Assembly: GCA_045589355.1 (NCBI GenBank)
Contig: JAZNOW010000015.1
Coordinates: 1 to 62,250 of the forward strand
Length of the DNA stretch: 62,250 nt
Source: RUG563 sp045589355
GTDB taxonomy: Bacteria; Bacillota; Clostridia; Christensenellales; Aristaeellaceae
Reading direction: 5' to 3'
Shown: piece after piece, positions 41,823 through 49,946 of the stretch
Layout of the letters: each line of letters starts with the position of its first letter
Numbering within the stretch: the stretch's first letter is position 1
Notes under the pieces: model-generated
The model's input: the letters and a program-made list of their open reading frames with translations, nothing else
What the model was told of the DNA's origin: nothing
Databases searched by the model: none
Program-made: the position numbers and the translations under genes

Positions 41823-42524
41823 ATGTTTGAAGGAAAAGTGGCCGTCATTACCGGCGGCAATCATGGCATCGGCAAAAAAATTGCCCAGCGTTTCCGGGAA
41901 GCGGGGGCGCATGTGGCCGTGATGGATATCACCTCCGGGGATTCTTTTGCGGGGGATGCAGGGAAGAAGGAAGACCTGGAAGCCTTTGCGGCCTATGTGC
42001 TGGAAAAGTATGGCCATGCGGATTACCTGATCAACAACGCACCGCCCAGGATGAAGGGCATTGCCGATTGCACTTATGAGGAATTTGAGCAGGCCCTCCG
42101 GGTGGGGGTGACGGCACCCTTTTATCTTTCCAAATTGCTGATGGAGCACATGCCAAAGGGAAGCGCCATTGTGAATATTTCCTCCTCCCGGGACCGCATG
42201 AGCCAGCCCCAGACGGAAAGCTACACCGCAGCCAAGGGGGGCATTGCGGCCCTGACCCACGCCATGGCGGTGTCCCTGGCCGGAAAGATCCGGGTGAACA
42301 GTATATCCCCCGGCTGGATCGATACGGAGGATCAGCCCTGGTGCGGCCCGGATGCATACCAACAGCCTTCCGGCCGCGTTGGGGTGACCGATGATATTGC
42401 CCAGATGGTGTTGTATCTGTGCTCCGATAAAGCCGGGTTCATCAACGGGGAAAATATCTGCATTGACGGCGGCATGACCAGGCAGATGATCTACCACGGC
42501 GAACACGGCTGGACGAAGGAATGA
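41823..42524 (+). CDS. Short-chain dehydrogenase/reductase (SDR)
   Basis: A 233-residue classical SDR: cofactor motif TGGNHGIG near the N-terminus, NNAP (variant of NNAG), catalytic Ser in VNISSSRDR and the YxxxK pair in SYTAAKGG. The C-terminal pattern RVNSISPGWIDTED, then DKAGFINGENICIDGG is typical. NAD(P)H-dependent oxidoreductase; substrate unknown. GGAGG sits 4 nt before the ATG. It lies downstream of a terminator, so it is either expressed by read-through or by a promoter I cannot see. Element D follows. Confidence 0.9.
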   Translation: MFEGKVAVITGGNHGIGKKIAQRFREAGAHVAVMDITSGDSFAGDAGKKEDLEAFAAYVLEKYGHADYLINNAPPRMKGIADCTYEEFEQALRVGVTAPFYLSKLLMEHMPKGSAIVNISSSRDRMSQPQTESYTAAKGGIAALTHAMAVSLAGKIRVNSISPGWIDTEDQPWCGPDAYQQPSGRVGVTDDIAQMVLYLCSDKAGFINGENICIDGGMTRQMIYHGEHGWTKE

Positions 42525-42561
42525 GAGCAGATTGTGTTATTACGAATGGACTGCGGCCTGC

Positions 42562-42911
42562 CCACAGGGGCCTGCGCGGCCCCTGAAACCCTGCGGCAGG
42601 GATTTCTTCCCTGCACCCGGTTTGCGATGATACGATCGTGAGAAACAACGTTTTTTCCGCACGAGGCAGAAGCTGTCCACGGGCATTATGAAAACGCAAA
42701 GCCGTCGGGAAAGAAAGGAAACTTTCTTCTTCGACGGCTTTATCGTTTTCCCCGGATGCCTTTGGCATCCGGCAGGCGGCGCAGCGCCGCCCAGCCCGTG
42801 GATGAATTGCTTGAGCGCTTCACCGGGAAATTGTTAAAAAAAGGGGAAGGGCTGGTTCCGTGGAAGGGTCCAGGGGCAATGCCCCTGGTGGGGTGAAGGG
42901 GTGAAACCCCT
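42562..42911. repeat. Structured intergenic element, copy D (core inverted)
   Basis: Occupies the 390-base gap between the convergent SDR and NUDIX genes. Left end: AGGGGCC..GGCCCCT hairpin, then GGCAGGGA..TCCCTGCACCCGG as in copy C. The core (42677-42801) is the reverse complement of copy C's: CCACGGGC first, main stem AAAGCCGTCG / CGACGGCTTT, then CCGGATGC / GGCATCCGG, GGCGGC..GCCGCC, and GCCCGTGG last. The right end carries GGGTCCAGGGG..CCCCTGG and AGGGGT..ACCCCT hairpins, different from the termini of A-C. Confidence 0.88.
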
Positions 42912-42913
42912 CA

Positions 42914-43336
42914 TTATTCCCTTTGCTGGAGGAATTGATGGGCCTCGGTTAGGATGCGGCGGCTGGATTCGAATTGGAAAAGGGCCAGGGCTTCCTCATA
43001 GGGCAGCAGGCGAATGGAGGAAAGTTCTTCTTCCTGGGCTGTGGGGGATTGGTTTTCGTATTCCGCCAGAAAATAGACGATGTGTTTCAAAACGGGTTCC
43101 TTATGGGTCCAGGGGATCAGGTGCTCATCCTCGGTGCGGAAGATGGGGAGAAGAGCCACCAAAAGCCCTGTTTCTTCTTTTATTTCCCGCAGGGCGGTTT
43201 CTGCTTCTGTTTCGTTTCCTTCCATGTGGCCCTTGGGAAAGCCGAAGAAGCCTTCCTTGGATTGCACGATCACGTACAGGGGGATGCCTTCTTGCCGGGT
43301 AAAGACCACGGCACCGCAGGAATGCTCGGTTTTCAT
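42914..43336 (-). CDS. NUDIX hydrolase (Ap4A hydrolase-like)
   Basis: A 140-residue protein with an intact Nudix box GHMEGNETEAETALREIKEETG and the preceding EGFFGFPKGH typical of asymmetric diadenosine tetraphosphate hydrolases. GGAGG lies before the ATG (start chosen well inside a longer frame that would run through the tRNA terminator). Probably cleans up dinucleoside polyphosphates or other nucleoside diphosphate compounds. It is convergent with the SDR gene across element D. Confidence 0.9.
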   Translation of the reverse strand: MKTEHSCGAVVFTRQEGIPLYVIVQSKEGFFGFPKGHMEGNETEAETALREIKEETGLLVALLPIFRTEDEHLIPWTHKEPVLKHIVYFLAEYENQSPTAQEEELSSIRLLPYEEALALFQFESSRRILTEAHQFLQQRE

Positions 43337-43362
43337 GGTGTCCTCCAAATAAACCGGAATAA

Positions 43363-43404
43363 CGAAAAAGACCGCCTTCGTCCTGCCGACGTGCGATCTT
43401 TTTC
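43363..43404 (-). terminator. Terminator of the tRNA operon
   Basis: AAAAAGATCGC / GCGGTCTTTTT inverted pair with a T-run on the minus strand; symmetrical enough to work in both directions. Confidence 0.75.
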
Positions 43405-43405
43405 G

Positions 43406-43481
43406 TGGCACCTCCAATGGGATTCGAACCCATGTTTCCGCCTTGAGAGGGCGGCGTCCTAGGCCCCTAGACAATGGAGGC
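43406..43481 (-). tRNA. tRNA-Glu, anticodon CTC
   Basis: Full cloverleaf on the minus strand: acceptor GCCTCCA / TGGAGGT, anticodon stem CCGCC / GGCGG with loop CTCTCAA (anticodon CTC), T arm GGGTTCGAATCCC, and encoded CCA. The CTC isoacceptor reads GAG only. It follows tRNA-Gln by 4 nt in one transcript. Confidence 0.95.
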
Positions 43482-43485
43482 AAAA

Positions 43486-43559
43486 TGGCTGGGGAACAAG
43501 GATTTGAACCTTGACAATACGAGTCAGAGTCGTAGGTGCTGCCGTTACACCATTCCCCA
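43486..43559 (-). tRNA. tRNA-Gln, anticodon CTG
   Basis: Full cloverleaf: acceptor TGGGGAA / TTCCCCA, anticodon stem TACGA / TCGTA with loop CTCTGAC (anticodon CTG), T arm AGGTTCAAATCCT, and encoded CCA. Reads CAG codons. First of a Gln-Glu pair. Confidence 0.95.
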
Positions 43560-43589
43560 ACGGTGCGATATCTCTCAACCGCAAGGCAT

Positions 43590-43618
43590 ATTATACGACT
43601 CCTTTTCCCCTTTGTCAA
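43590..43618 (-). promoter_or_regulatory. Perfect consensus promoter of the tRNA operon
   Basis: TTGACA, 17-nt spacer, TATAAT on the minus strand. Confidence 0.93.
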
Positions 43619-43639
43619 GGGTTTTTTGAAAAAATCTGC

Positions 43640-43676
43640 AAAAAAATGCAGCAGGCCGGGAAAGCCTTGCTGCATC
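43640..43676 (-). terminator. Terminator after the transporter-acyltransferase gene
   Basis: ATGCAGCAAGGC / GCCTGCTGCAT hairpin with seven T residues on the minus strand. Confidence 0.9.
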
Positions 43677-43683
43677 TTGGTTT

Positions 43684-45723
43684 TTACAGTTTGGACAGGC
43701 GGATCATTTCCTCCCGGAGCACTTTGCACAGCCTTTCTTTTTCGTCGGCCGGATTGTTTTCGGGGTCATACCGTGTGGACTGGCCGAACGTGATGGTACG
43801 CTTTTCTTTATTGGCGTACAGGGGGATGAACTGGCAGCATTTGCCGGTGCGGCTGTGGTACATCTGGGCGGCCATGGTGAAGCCGGTGAAGAATTCGGAC
43901 ACGCCTTCCTTCTGGTATTTGCCGTCTTCGCTGGTGGAGGCGTTTTCGGGGAAAATGAGGATATTATCGCCCGCTTCCATGGCGGAAACGGTTTCCCGGA
44001 AGGTGAGCATCAGCTTGCGGGGATTATCGTGGTAAACGGGAATGCTGTCCACCTGGCGCATGATCCAGGCCAGGAAGGGGGCGGCGATCTTATCCACCAG
44101 CCAGTAGCAGAATTTTTCCGGCAGCACCTTCTGCCCCTTCAGCATGCCACCGCACACCCGGTCGGCTATGATTTCGGCGTCCAGCATTTCAAAGGTGGTC
44201 CAGGGCCGGAAGGAATAAGGCTCAAACACCACGTTCACCACCGGGCCGTATATTTCGCCGTGGTTGCTGACGAAAATACAGGGGATATCCTTGTCCAGCT
44301 TCACGTTCTCTTTCCCCACGATTTTGTGGCGGTAGAAGGGGCGGATGAGCAGGATGATCAGCTTTACGCCGTAGTGCTTCAGGCTTTTTTTCACCACCAC
44401 TGCTTCCAGCTGGTTTTTCAGCGGCGCGTTTTCTTCGCCCTTTTCCTGCAGCTCCATATAGTGGCGCAGTTTGTTCATATGGTCCCAGGTCATGGGGAAC
44501 ATCAGGGCAAAAATCAGTGCGGCGGTAACCAGGCACACGGCCGGCAGCGTCAGCAGCGGGGAGAAGGAGCGGAACAGCGCTTCCCAGTCGCTGGGATAGG
44601 CGCCGTTGGTGAACACGGAAATGAGCAGCAGCCCCACCAGGGCGATCAGCTGGCCCAGGATGGTGGCAAACTCCAGCTTGATGTGCATGGTGGCGCTGGT
44701 GAGGGGGCCGGGATTGCGGCCCAGGCCGAAGGCGGCCACCCGCTGCATATCCTTTTCCATGCGGCTCATGGAGCGGGTGCACACCGTGGCGCCGATGGTG
44801 CAAAGGGCAAGGGAAATGAGGCTTTGCAGCAGGGTGGGGCTTTTCAGCGTGCAGATAAAATGCACCAGCCCGCCCAGCCACACGGCAAGCCCCACGCACA
44901 TGAGGATGCTTTGGTCCCGGGTGTTGCGGATGCGCTTTTTCAGCAGGGCATCGGTGGCAAAAAAGGCGGCATAGGTGCAAAGCAGCGCCAGCAGCATGGT
45001 AACGATCAATTGGTCGGCCGTGACGGCAAGGTAGGTGTGGACGATGACAAGGGTCATCTGCAGGGCAGCGGCCACGCCGATGGCGGTGTTCTGGTACATG
45101 CGCAGGGCATGCACCTTGGACAATTGGGCCAGGGTCTCCTTTTCTTCGTCGGTATAGCCCTTCAAAGAATAGCGCACCTTGGGCAGGGACAAAAATTCCA
45201 GGATACCGCTGATCACATAGCCCCCCAGCAGCGCCCAGTCGGTGCTGTTATCCAGGGGAGAGAAAAAGAGCATCACCGCAATGAGCGGCAGGAAAGAAAG
45301 CTGGATGAGCACAAGCCGCCCGTAAATGGCGCCGGTTTTTCTTTTTTCCAGGGCGCTTTTTTCCAGGGAATAGCGCATCACTTCCGGCCGCAGCAGTACG
45401 CACAGGGCCAGCGCGCCCAGCCGCCAGAAATTGGCGCTGTCGATGGAAACGGGGGAAATGGTCATCATCACAAGGGACAAAAGGGCGGAGAAGATGACCA
45501 TCACAAGCCCGGCCCGGCGCAGGGACGTGGAGATGACCTCACTTTTCAGGTGACGGCGGGAATGCAAAAACATCACGGCACAATGGCCGGCCAGATACAA
45601 AGCACCGCCCACGATGGGCTGGCTGAGAAGCACGTTGGAGGCCAGCGTGCAATAAAGGAAGGCATACAGGGAATCGATGCTCATCAATTCGTGGCCTTTT
45701 TGTGTCTTTTTGCTTGAGGACAA
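43684..45723 (-). CDS. Polytopic membrane protein fused to a divergent PlsC-like acyltransferase domain
   Basis: A 679-residue protein. Residues about 20-415 contain roughly ten to twelve hydrophobic spans resembling a transporter; about 450-650 resemble lysophosphatidate acyltransferases (CIFVSNHGEIYGP, then ILIFPENASTSEDG). In PlsC enzymes the first motif is NHx4D; here His488 is present, but position 493 is Gly, and FPEGT has become FPENA. So it is a divergent acyltransferase with possibly altered chemistry. The best start is TTG with GGAGG at 8 nt. It could flip and acylate lipids, but that is inference. Confidence 0.78.
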   Translation of the reverse strand: MSSSKKTQKGHELMSIDSLYAFLYCTLASNVLLSQPIVGGALYLAGHCAVMFLHSRRHLKSEVISTSLRRAGLVMVIFSALLSLVMMTISPVSIDSANFWRLGALALCVLLRPEVMRYSLEKSALEKRKTGAIYGRLVLIQLSFLPLIAVMLFFSPLDNSTDWALLGGYVISGILEFLSLPKVRYSLKGYTDEEKETLAQLSKVHALRMYQNTAIGVAAALQMTLVIVHTYLAVTADQLIVTMLLALLCTYAAFFATDALLKKRIRNTRDQSILMCVGLAVWLGGLVHFICTLKSPTLLQSLISLALCTIGATVCTRSMSRMEKDMQRVAAFGLGRNPGPLTSATMHIKLEFATILGQLIALVGLLLISVFTNGAYPSDWEALFRSFSPLLTLPAVCLVTAALIFALMFPMTWDHMNKLRHYMELQEKGEENAPLKNQLEAVVVKKSLKHYGVKLIILLIRPFYRHKIVGKENVKLDKDIPCIFVSNHGEIYGPVVNVVFEPYSFRPWTTFEMLDAEIIADRVCGGMLKGQKVLPEKFCYWLVDKIAAPFLAWIMRQVDSIPVYHDNPRKLMLTFRETVSAMEAGDNILIFPENASTSEDGKYQKEGVSEFFTGFTMAAQMYHSRTGKCCQFIPLYANKEKRTITFGQSTRYDPENNPADEKERLCKVLREEMIRLSKL

Positions 45724-45840
45724 AGAAGTTTCCTCCTTTCTTTACCATGCCATTGTACCGCTTTTTGGCTGCATTTTCAAGCAATGCCTTCTGTATGCCA
45801 TGATTTTGCCACGGGCATAATGAAAAAAGGAGGGATGATG

Positions 45841-46551
45841 ATGCTGACGATTTTTATCCGGGTGGCGATTCTGTACGGGGTTTCGGTATTGGCCATGCGG
45901 CTGATGGGAAAGAGGCAGGTGGGGCAATTGCAGCCCTACGAACTGGTGCTGGCCCTGATGGTGGCGGAAATCGCCGCATCGCCTATGGAGGATATGGATG
46001 CCCCCATGTTTCATGGGCTGGTGCCCATTCTGGGGCTGCTGGCATTGCATGGGGTGTGCACGGCGCTGGCCCTCAAATGCATGCCGGCCCGGCGGATGCT
46101 GTACGGGGTGCCGGGCATTGTGATCCGGAACGGGATTGTGGATTACAACAAAATGAAGCACATGGGCTATACCATGACCGACCTGATGGAAGATATGCGG
46201 GGCCAGGGGTATGAGGATATTGCCAAAGTGCATACCGCCATCCTGGAAACCAACGGGAAGCTGAGCGTGTTTCCCAAGGCCATGTATGCTCCGGTGACGG
46301 CGGAAGATATGCAGCTGAAAGTGCAGGAAAAGGGCATGCCTTTTCCGCTGGTGGTGGACGGGCGCGTGCAGAAGCAGCACCTGAAGGAGTGCGGGCATGA
46401 CGAACGCTGGCTGGATATGCAATTGGAGAAAATGGGGATCCGGAGGAAAAAGAACATCCTGCTGGCCAGCCTTGCGGGGGATGGGCAATTGTTTGTGCAG
46501 GAAAAAACATTTGCGCAGCCGAGGCTGTTCAAAACAGGAGGGGAAGAATGA
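45841..46551 (+). CDS. DUF421 (YetF-like) membrane protein
   Basis: A 236-residue protein with about three N-terminal hydrophobic spans followed by the DUF421 cytoplasmic domain: AMRLMGKRQVGQLQPYELVLALMVAEIAASPMED is the hallmark. Several ATG codons cluster at the start; the one 7 nt after GGAGG is used. Function unknown in the family; some members are tied to spore germination or membrane stress. It overlaps the DUF4363-like gene by 4 nt, a pairing known in Bacillota. Confidence 0.9.
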   Translation: MLTIFIRVAILYGVSVLAMRLMGKRQVGQLQPYELVLALMVAEIAASPMEDMDAPMFHGLVPILGLLALHGVCTALALKCMPARRMLYGVPGIVIRNGIVDYNKMKHMGYTMTDLMEDMRGQGYEDIAKVHTAILETNGKLSVFPKAMYAPVTAEDMQLKVQEKGMPFPLVVDGRVQKQHLKECGHDERWLDMQLEKMGIRRKKNILLASLAGDGQLFVQEKTFAQPRLFKTGGEE

Positions 46552-46931
46552 AACGGGCGGTAGGGGTGGCGGCGGTATCGCTTCTTTTGATCCTGCTTTT
46601 GTTTTTCTTTTGCGATTCCGTGCGCCGGGGCATTGCGCTGGATATGCTGCAAAAATGCCGGCAGGTGGACGAGCACATTGCCTGGGGCGACCGGGAAGGG
46701 GCAAAGCAGCTGGCCATGGAAATGCAGGCCCACTGGCAGGATAAGGCCGGCTTTCTTACCCTTTTTACCCATCATCAGCTGACGAACCGGGTGGATGAAA
46801 TGCTGCTGCAGGTGATCACTGCATTGGAAAACCAGGCGGAATATGAACTGCGTATGGGGCTGGAGGGACTGAAAAATGCGGTGCGCCAGGTGCATGAGCA
46901 GGATGCTTTTGTGTTGAAAAACATTTTGTAA
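46548..46931 (+). CDS. DUF4363-like membrane-anchored protein
   Basis: A 127-residue protein with a single N-terminal transmembrane helix (VAAVSLLLILLLFFFCDSV) and a helical extracytoplasmic part (VDEHIAWGDREGAKQLAMEM, HHQLTNRVDEMLLQVITALE). Its size, topology and position right after DUF421 fit DUF4363. Probably works with the DUF421 protein; function unknown. A promoter for pgsA lies in its last codons. Confidence 0.8.
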   Translation: MKRAVGVAAVSLLLILLLFFFCDSVRRGIALDMLQKCRQVDEHIAWGDREGAKQLAMEMQAHWQDKAGFLTLFTHHQLTNRVDEMLLQVITALENQAEYELRMGLEGLKNAVRQVHEQDAFVLKNIL

Positions 46932-46942
46932 AGTGCTATACT
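46914..46942 (+). promoter_or_regulatory. Promoter of pgsA
   Basis: TTGAAA, 17-nt spacer, TATACT, overlapping the 3' end of the preceding gene. Confidence 0.65.
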
Positions 46943-46972
46943 GACAACGGACGATAACTTGGAGGAAATACC

Positions 46973-47539
46973 ATGGACAAAAAGCAAAAGATATGGAATG
47001 TGCCCAATGTACTGACGATGATCCGCATGGCGCTGATTCCCGTGTTCTGGGCGCTGTTTTTTACCGAAGGGTGCCGTTATTGGGCGCTGGCGGTGTATGT
47101 GATCGCTTCTTTGACGGACCTGGCAGACGGCTATATTGCCCGCAAGTATAACCTGGTGACCGACTTTGGCAAGTTGATGGACCCTCTGGCGGACAAGCTG
47201 ATGGTGATCAGCATGATGCTGGCATGGGTGATCGTGGGGGTGCTGCCGGTATTGCCCCTGGCCATTTTGCTGCTGAAGGAGCTGCTGATGGTGATCGGCG
47301 GGGCCGTGATGCTGAAAAAGAAGATTGTGGTGTATGCGGAAAAGATGGGCAAGTACGCCCAGGTGGCCGTGGTGCTTTCCCTGGTGGCCTGCTTTTTCCA
47401 CGAATATTTTGCCAAAATCGGCGTGCCGGTGCATCTGATCCTGATCTGGATCGGCGTGGCCATGGCCCTGTGTGCGCTGGCCTTTTATGTGCGCCGGGCC
47501 ATTGAGCGGCTGCATGCGGCGGAAGAAGGAGAAGAATAA
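46973..47539 (+). CDS. pgsA: CDP-diacylglycerol-glycerol-3-phosphate 3-phosphatidyltransferase
   Basis: A 188-residue integral membrane enzyme making phosphatidylglycerol phosphate. The CDP-alcohol phosphotransferase signature is complete: DLADGYIARKYNLVTDFGKL then MDPLAD, with all Asp residues in place. N-terminal WNVPNVLTMIRM is typical of PgsA. GGAGG lies 7 nt before the ATG. Confidence 0.94.
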   Translation: MDKKQKIWNVPNVLTMIRMALIPVFWALFFTEGCRYWALAVYVIASLTDLADGYIARKYNLVTDFGKLMDPLADKLMVISMMLAWVIVGVLPVLPLAILLLKELLMVIGGAVMLKKKIVVYAEKMGKYAQVAVVLSLVACFFHEYFAKIGVPVHLILIWIGVAMALCALAFYVRRAIERLHAAEEGEE

Positions 47540-47566
47540 CCGGCAATACAAAAGGAGGCCTGTGCG

Positions 47567-48412
47567 ATGAACCGGATTGCTATTTTTCATGAACACATTC
47601 TGGAAGGTGCAGCCCAGCAGGGCATTTCCGTATCGGAAGCCTGCAGACGTGCCAGGGAAATGGGCTATTATGGCGTGAACATGGATATGAACCGGCTGAA
47701 AAACGATTTTGACGGCACCATGGCACCCCTGACGGAGGCCGGATTGCAGGTGCATTGCGTGTATGCCTTTACCGATTTCGGCCTGGAAGAAGACAGCTTT
47801 GCCGCGGATATGGATGTGATCCGGGAAAACGTGCAGCTGGTGAAAAAGTGCGGCAGCAAAAACATGCTCACCGTTTCCGGCTTCCTCCGCCCCCATGAAA
47901 TGGACCGGCAAAGCGAAGCCTACCGTATCCGCAGGGAGCGGGTAAAGAAAGCAGTGGCGGCGCTGGCAGAAGAGGCGGAAAAGAACGGCATCCGGCTGGT
48001 GATGGAAGATTTTGACGGCAAGCAGGCCCTGTTCTGTTTCGGGGAAGAACTTCTTGATTTTGTGTCCACTGTGCCCGGGCTGAAATGCGCCTTTGATACC
48101 GGCAACTTTGCCTATGCCTGCGAAGATGCGTGGGAGCTGCTGCCCCGTTTTCTGCCCTACATTACCGACGTGCACCTGAAGGACCGGGGGCTTGAAGACA
48201 ACGGCGGCAATCCCTGCATGGCGCTGGACGGCACGCCTCTGTACCCTGTGCCGGTGGGCGGCGGGGTGATCCCCATTGAAAAAATCATGGATACGCTGCT
48301 GGAAAACGGCTATACCGGCGGCTTTGCGGCGGAACATTTCGGCTCCTGCGACCAGATGGGGGATATGGAAAAATCCATGGCGTTCATCCGGCGGGTGCTG
48401 GCAAAAAAATGA
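47567..48412 (+). CDS. Sugar phosphate isomerase/epimerase (TIM barrel)
   Basis: A 281-residue xylose isomerase-like TIM barrel. Metal-ligand segments: RLVMEDFDGKQALFCF, LKCAFDTGNFAYACED, DVHLKDRG and FAAEHFGSCD. It is related in fold but not closely to the enzyme near 20 kb. Substrate unknown. AAGGAGG at 8 nt. It is the last gene after pgsA and ends in a strong terminator. Confidence 0.87.
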   Translation: MNRIAIFHEHILEGAAQQGISVSEACRRAREMGYYGVNMDMNRLKNDFDGTMAPLTEAGLQVHCVYAFTDFGLEEDSFAADMDVIRENVQLVKKCGSKNMLTVSGFLRPHEMDRQSEAYRIRRERVKKAVAALAEEAEKNGIRLVMEDFDGKQALFCFGEELLDFVSTVPGLKCAFDTGNFAYACEDAWELLPRFLPYITDVHLKDRGLEDNGGNPCMALDGTPLYPVPVGGGVIPIEKIMDTLLENGYTGGFAAEHFGSCDQMGDMEKSMAFIRRVLAKK

Positions 48413-48440
48413 GAAGTTAAACGAGATTAAATTTTAATTA

Positions 48441-48478
48441 AACCCCTGTTAAGAAAATTTTCGAAACAGGGGTTTTTT
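48441..48478 (+). terminator. Terminator after the isomerase gene
   Basis: AACCCCTGTT / AACAGGGGTT stem with six T residues. Confidence 0.9.
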
Positions 48479-48481
48479 GTA

Positions 48482-48510
48482 TCGACAAAAGGACATTTAT
48501 GCGCTATAAT
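48482..48510 (+). promoter_or_regulatory. Promoter of the GH27-GH130 operon
   Basis: TCGACA, 17-nt spacer, TATAAT. The -10 overlaps an in-frame ATG, ruling that out as the GH27 start. Confidence 0.8.
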
Positions 48511-48529
48511 GAGAAAAAAAGGAAAGGAA

Positions 48530-49723
48530 ATGAAGAATATGTATATCGCATTGCCGCCTCTTGGGTGGAACAGCTGGAATACGTTCGGTTCCAACATTTC
48601 CGATGAACTGATTCGCGAAACGGCCCGGATCATGAAGGAAAAGGGCTATCTGGAAGCGGGTTATGAATACATCGTGATCGACGATTGCTGGAGCCTGCGG
48701 GACCGGGATGAAAACGGTAAGCTGGTGCCGGACCCCGAAAAATTCCCCCACGGCATGAAGGCCCTGGCGGATTATGTGCATTCCCTTGGCTTCAAGTTCG
48801 GTATGTACTCCTGTGCCGGCGTCATGACCTGCGCCGGTTACCCCAGCAGCTACGACCATGAATACGAAGACGCAAAGCAGTTTGCTGAGTGGGGTGTGGA
48901 TTTCCTCAAGTATGACTTCTGCTACTTCCCCGAAAATGCCGATAACCGCCACCGCTACGCCACCATGAGCATGGCCCTGAAGGCATCCGGCCGGGATATC
49001 CTGCTGTCTGCCTGCAACTGGGGCAGCGGCGAACCCTGGAAATGGATGCGTTCGGTGGGTGCCGGCATGTACCGCTCCACCGGCGATATTTTCGATAATT
49101 TCCGTTCCTTCTCCAACATCTTCAAGAGCCAAATGGAAAACTTCTGCATGTCCGGCCCCAGCTGCTTCAACGACATCGATATGCTGACGGTGGGCATGTA
49201 CGGCAAGGGCAATGTGGGCCTGGGCCAGAAGTGCACCGACGAAGACTACCGCACCCAGTTTGCCATGTGGTGCATGTTCTCCGCGCCGCTGATGCTGGGC
49301 GGTGACGTGCGCAACATGAACGAATTTTGCGAACAGCTGGTGCTGAACAAGGACCTTCTGCGCATCAACCAGGACAAGGAATGCCGCCCGCCCTACATTT
49401 CCTACCGCGGACGGGTGATCTGCTCCGGTTTCGAAGAAAACGGCGAAACGGTGGGCTGGCGCGAATTCCCCGATTGCGGCCTGGTGATGATCAAGCACAT
49501 GAGCGACAATGAATTCGCCATTGCCTATTTCAACCTGGCCGATCATCCCGCCACCGTGACCGGCACCTTTGCCGATATGGGCATTCCCTACAAGAGCGGC
49601 GTGGGCCTGGAGATGAAGGACGTGTTCACCGGCGAAACCTTGGGCGTGAAGCGGGATTACTACAACGCACAGGTGCCCGGCCACGGCTGCAAGGTGTATC
49701 TGGCAAAGATGAAGCATGTGTGA
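48530..49723 (+). CDS. GH27 alpha-galactosidase-like glycoside hydrolase
   Basis: A 397-residue cytoplasmic enzyme (no signal peptide). LPPLGWNSWNTFGSNISDE opens the GH27 barrel; YIVIDDCW and FGMYSCAG follow; the nucleophile is Asp129 in FLKYDFCY and the acid/base is Asp186 in RSTGDIFD, equivalent to the pair in human alpha-galactosidase A. A C-terminal beta-sandwich completes the fold. Removes terminal alpha-galactose (or alpha-N-acetylgalactosamine). The start is the ATG with AAAAGGA at 6 nt; one three codons later is equally possible. Operon with a mini-protein and a GH130 enzyme. Confidence 0.9.
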   Translation: MKNMYIALPPLGWNSWNTFGSNISDELIRETARIMKEKGYLEAGYEYIVIDDCWSLRDRDENGKLVPDPEKFPHGMKALADYVHSLGFKFGMYSCAGVMTCAGYPSSYDHEYEDAKQFAEWGVDFLKYDFCYFPENADNRHRYATMSMALKASGRDILLSACNWGSGEPWKWMRSVGAGMYRSTGDIFDNFRSFSNIFKSQMENFCMSGPSCFNDIDMLTVGMYGKGNVGLGQKCTDEDYRTQFAMWCMFSAPLMLGGDVRNMNEFCEQLVLNKDLLRINQDKECRPPYISYRGRVICSGFEENGETVGWREFPDCGLVMIKHMSDNEFAIAYFNLADHPATVTGTFADMGIPYKSGVGLEMKDVFTGETLGVKRDYYNAQVPGHGCKVYLAKMKHV

Positions 49724-49946
49724 TACATGCAAAATGTGCGGCCGCCCCGTAACGGAGGACGAAGCCGCCATGACCAAAAAGCTTATCAACCGGGGCACCA
49801 AGGAATACATGTGCATCCCCTGTCTTGCGCAGTATTTCGATGTGACCTGTGATGATATTTATGACCGCATGGCTTATTTCAAGGAAATGGGCTGCATGCT
49901 GTTTCCCTGCAACCAAGAAAAACTGAAGGAGAAGAAACATGGCTAA
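49716..49946 (+). CDS. 76-residue Cys-rich protein between two glycosidases
   Basis: Small protein with paired cysteines: Cys2, 5 and 8, then Cys33 and 36, plus Cys45, 60 and 65. CKMCGRPVT and YMCIPCLAQYFDVT suggest a zinc ribbon followed by a short helical part (DDIYDRMAYFKEMGC). It overlaps the GH27 gene by 8 nt and the GH130 gene by 8 nt, so all three are translationally coupled. I do not know its function; zinc-ribbon chaperone or regulatory adaptor are possibilities. Confidence 0.75.
   Translation: MCDTCKMCGRPVTEDEAAMTKKLINRGTKEYMCIPCLAQYFDVTCDDIYDRMAYFKEMGCMLFPCNQEKLKEKKHG

Noticed and set aside
39230..42524. Possible RiPP cluster (radical SAM plus SDR)
   Set aside because: No short precursor-peptide gene, RRE domain or peptidase/exporter is adjacent, and a terminator separates the radical SAM and SDR genes.
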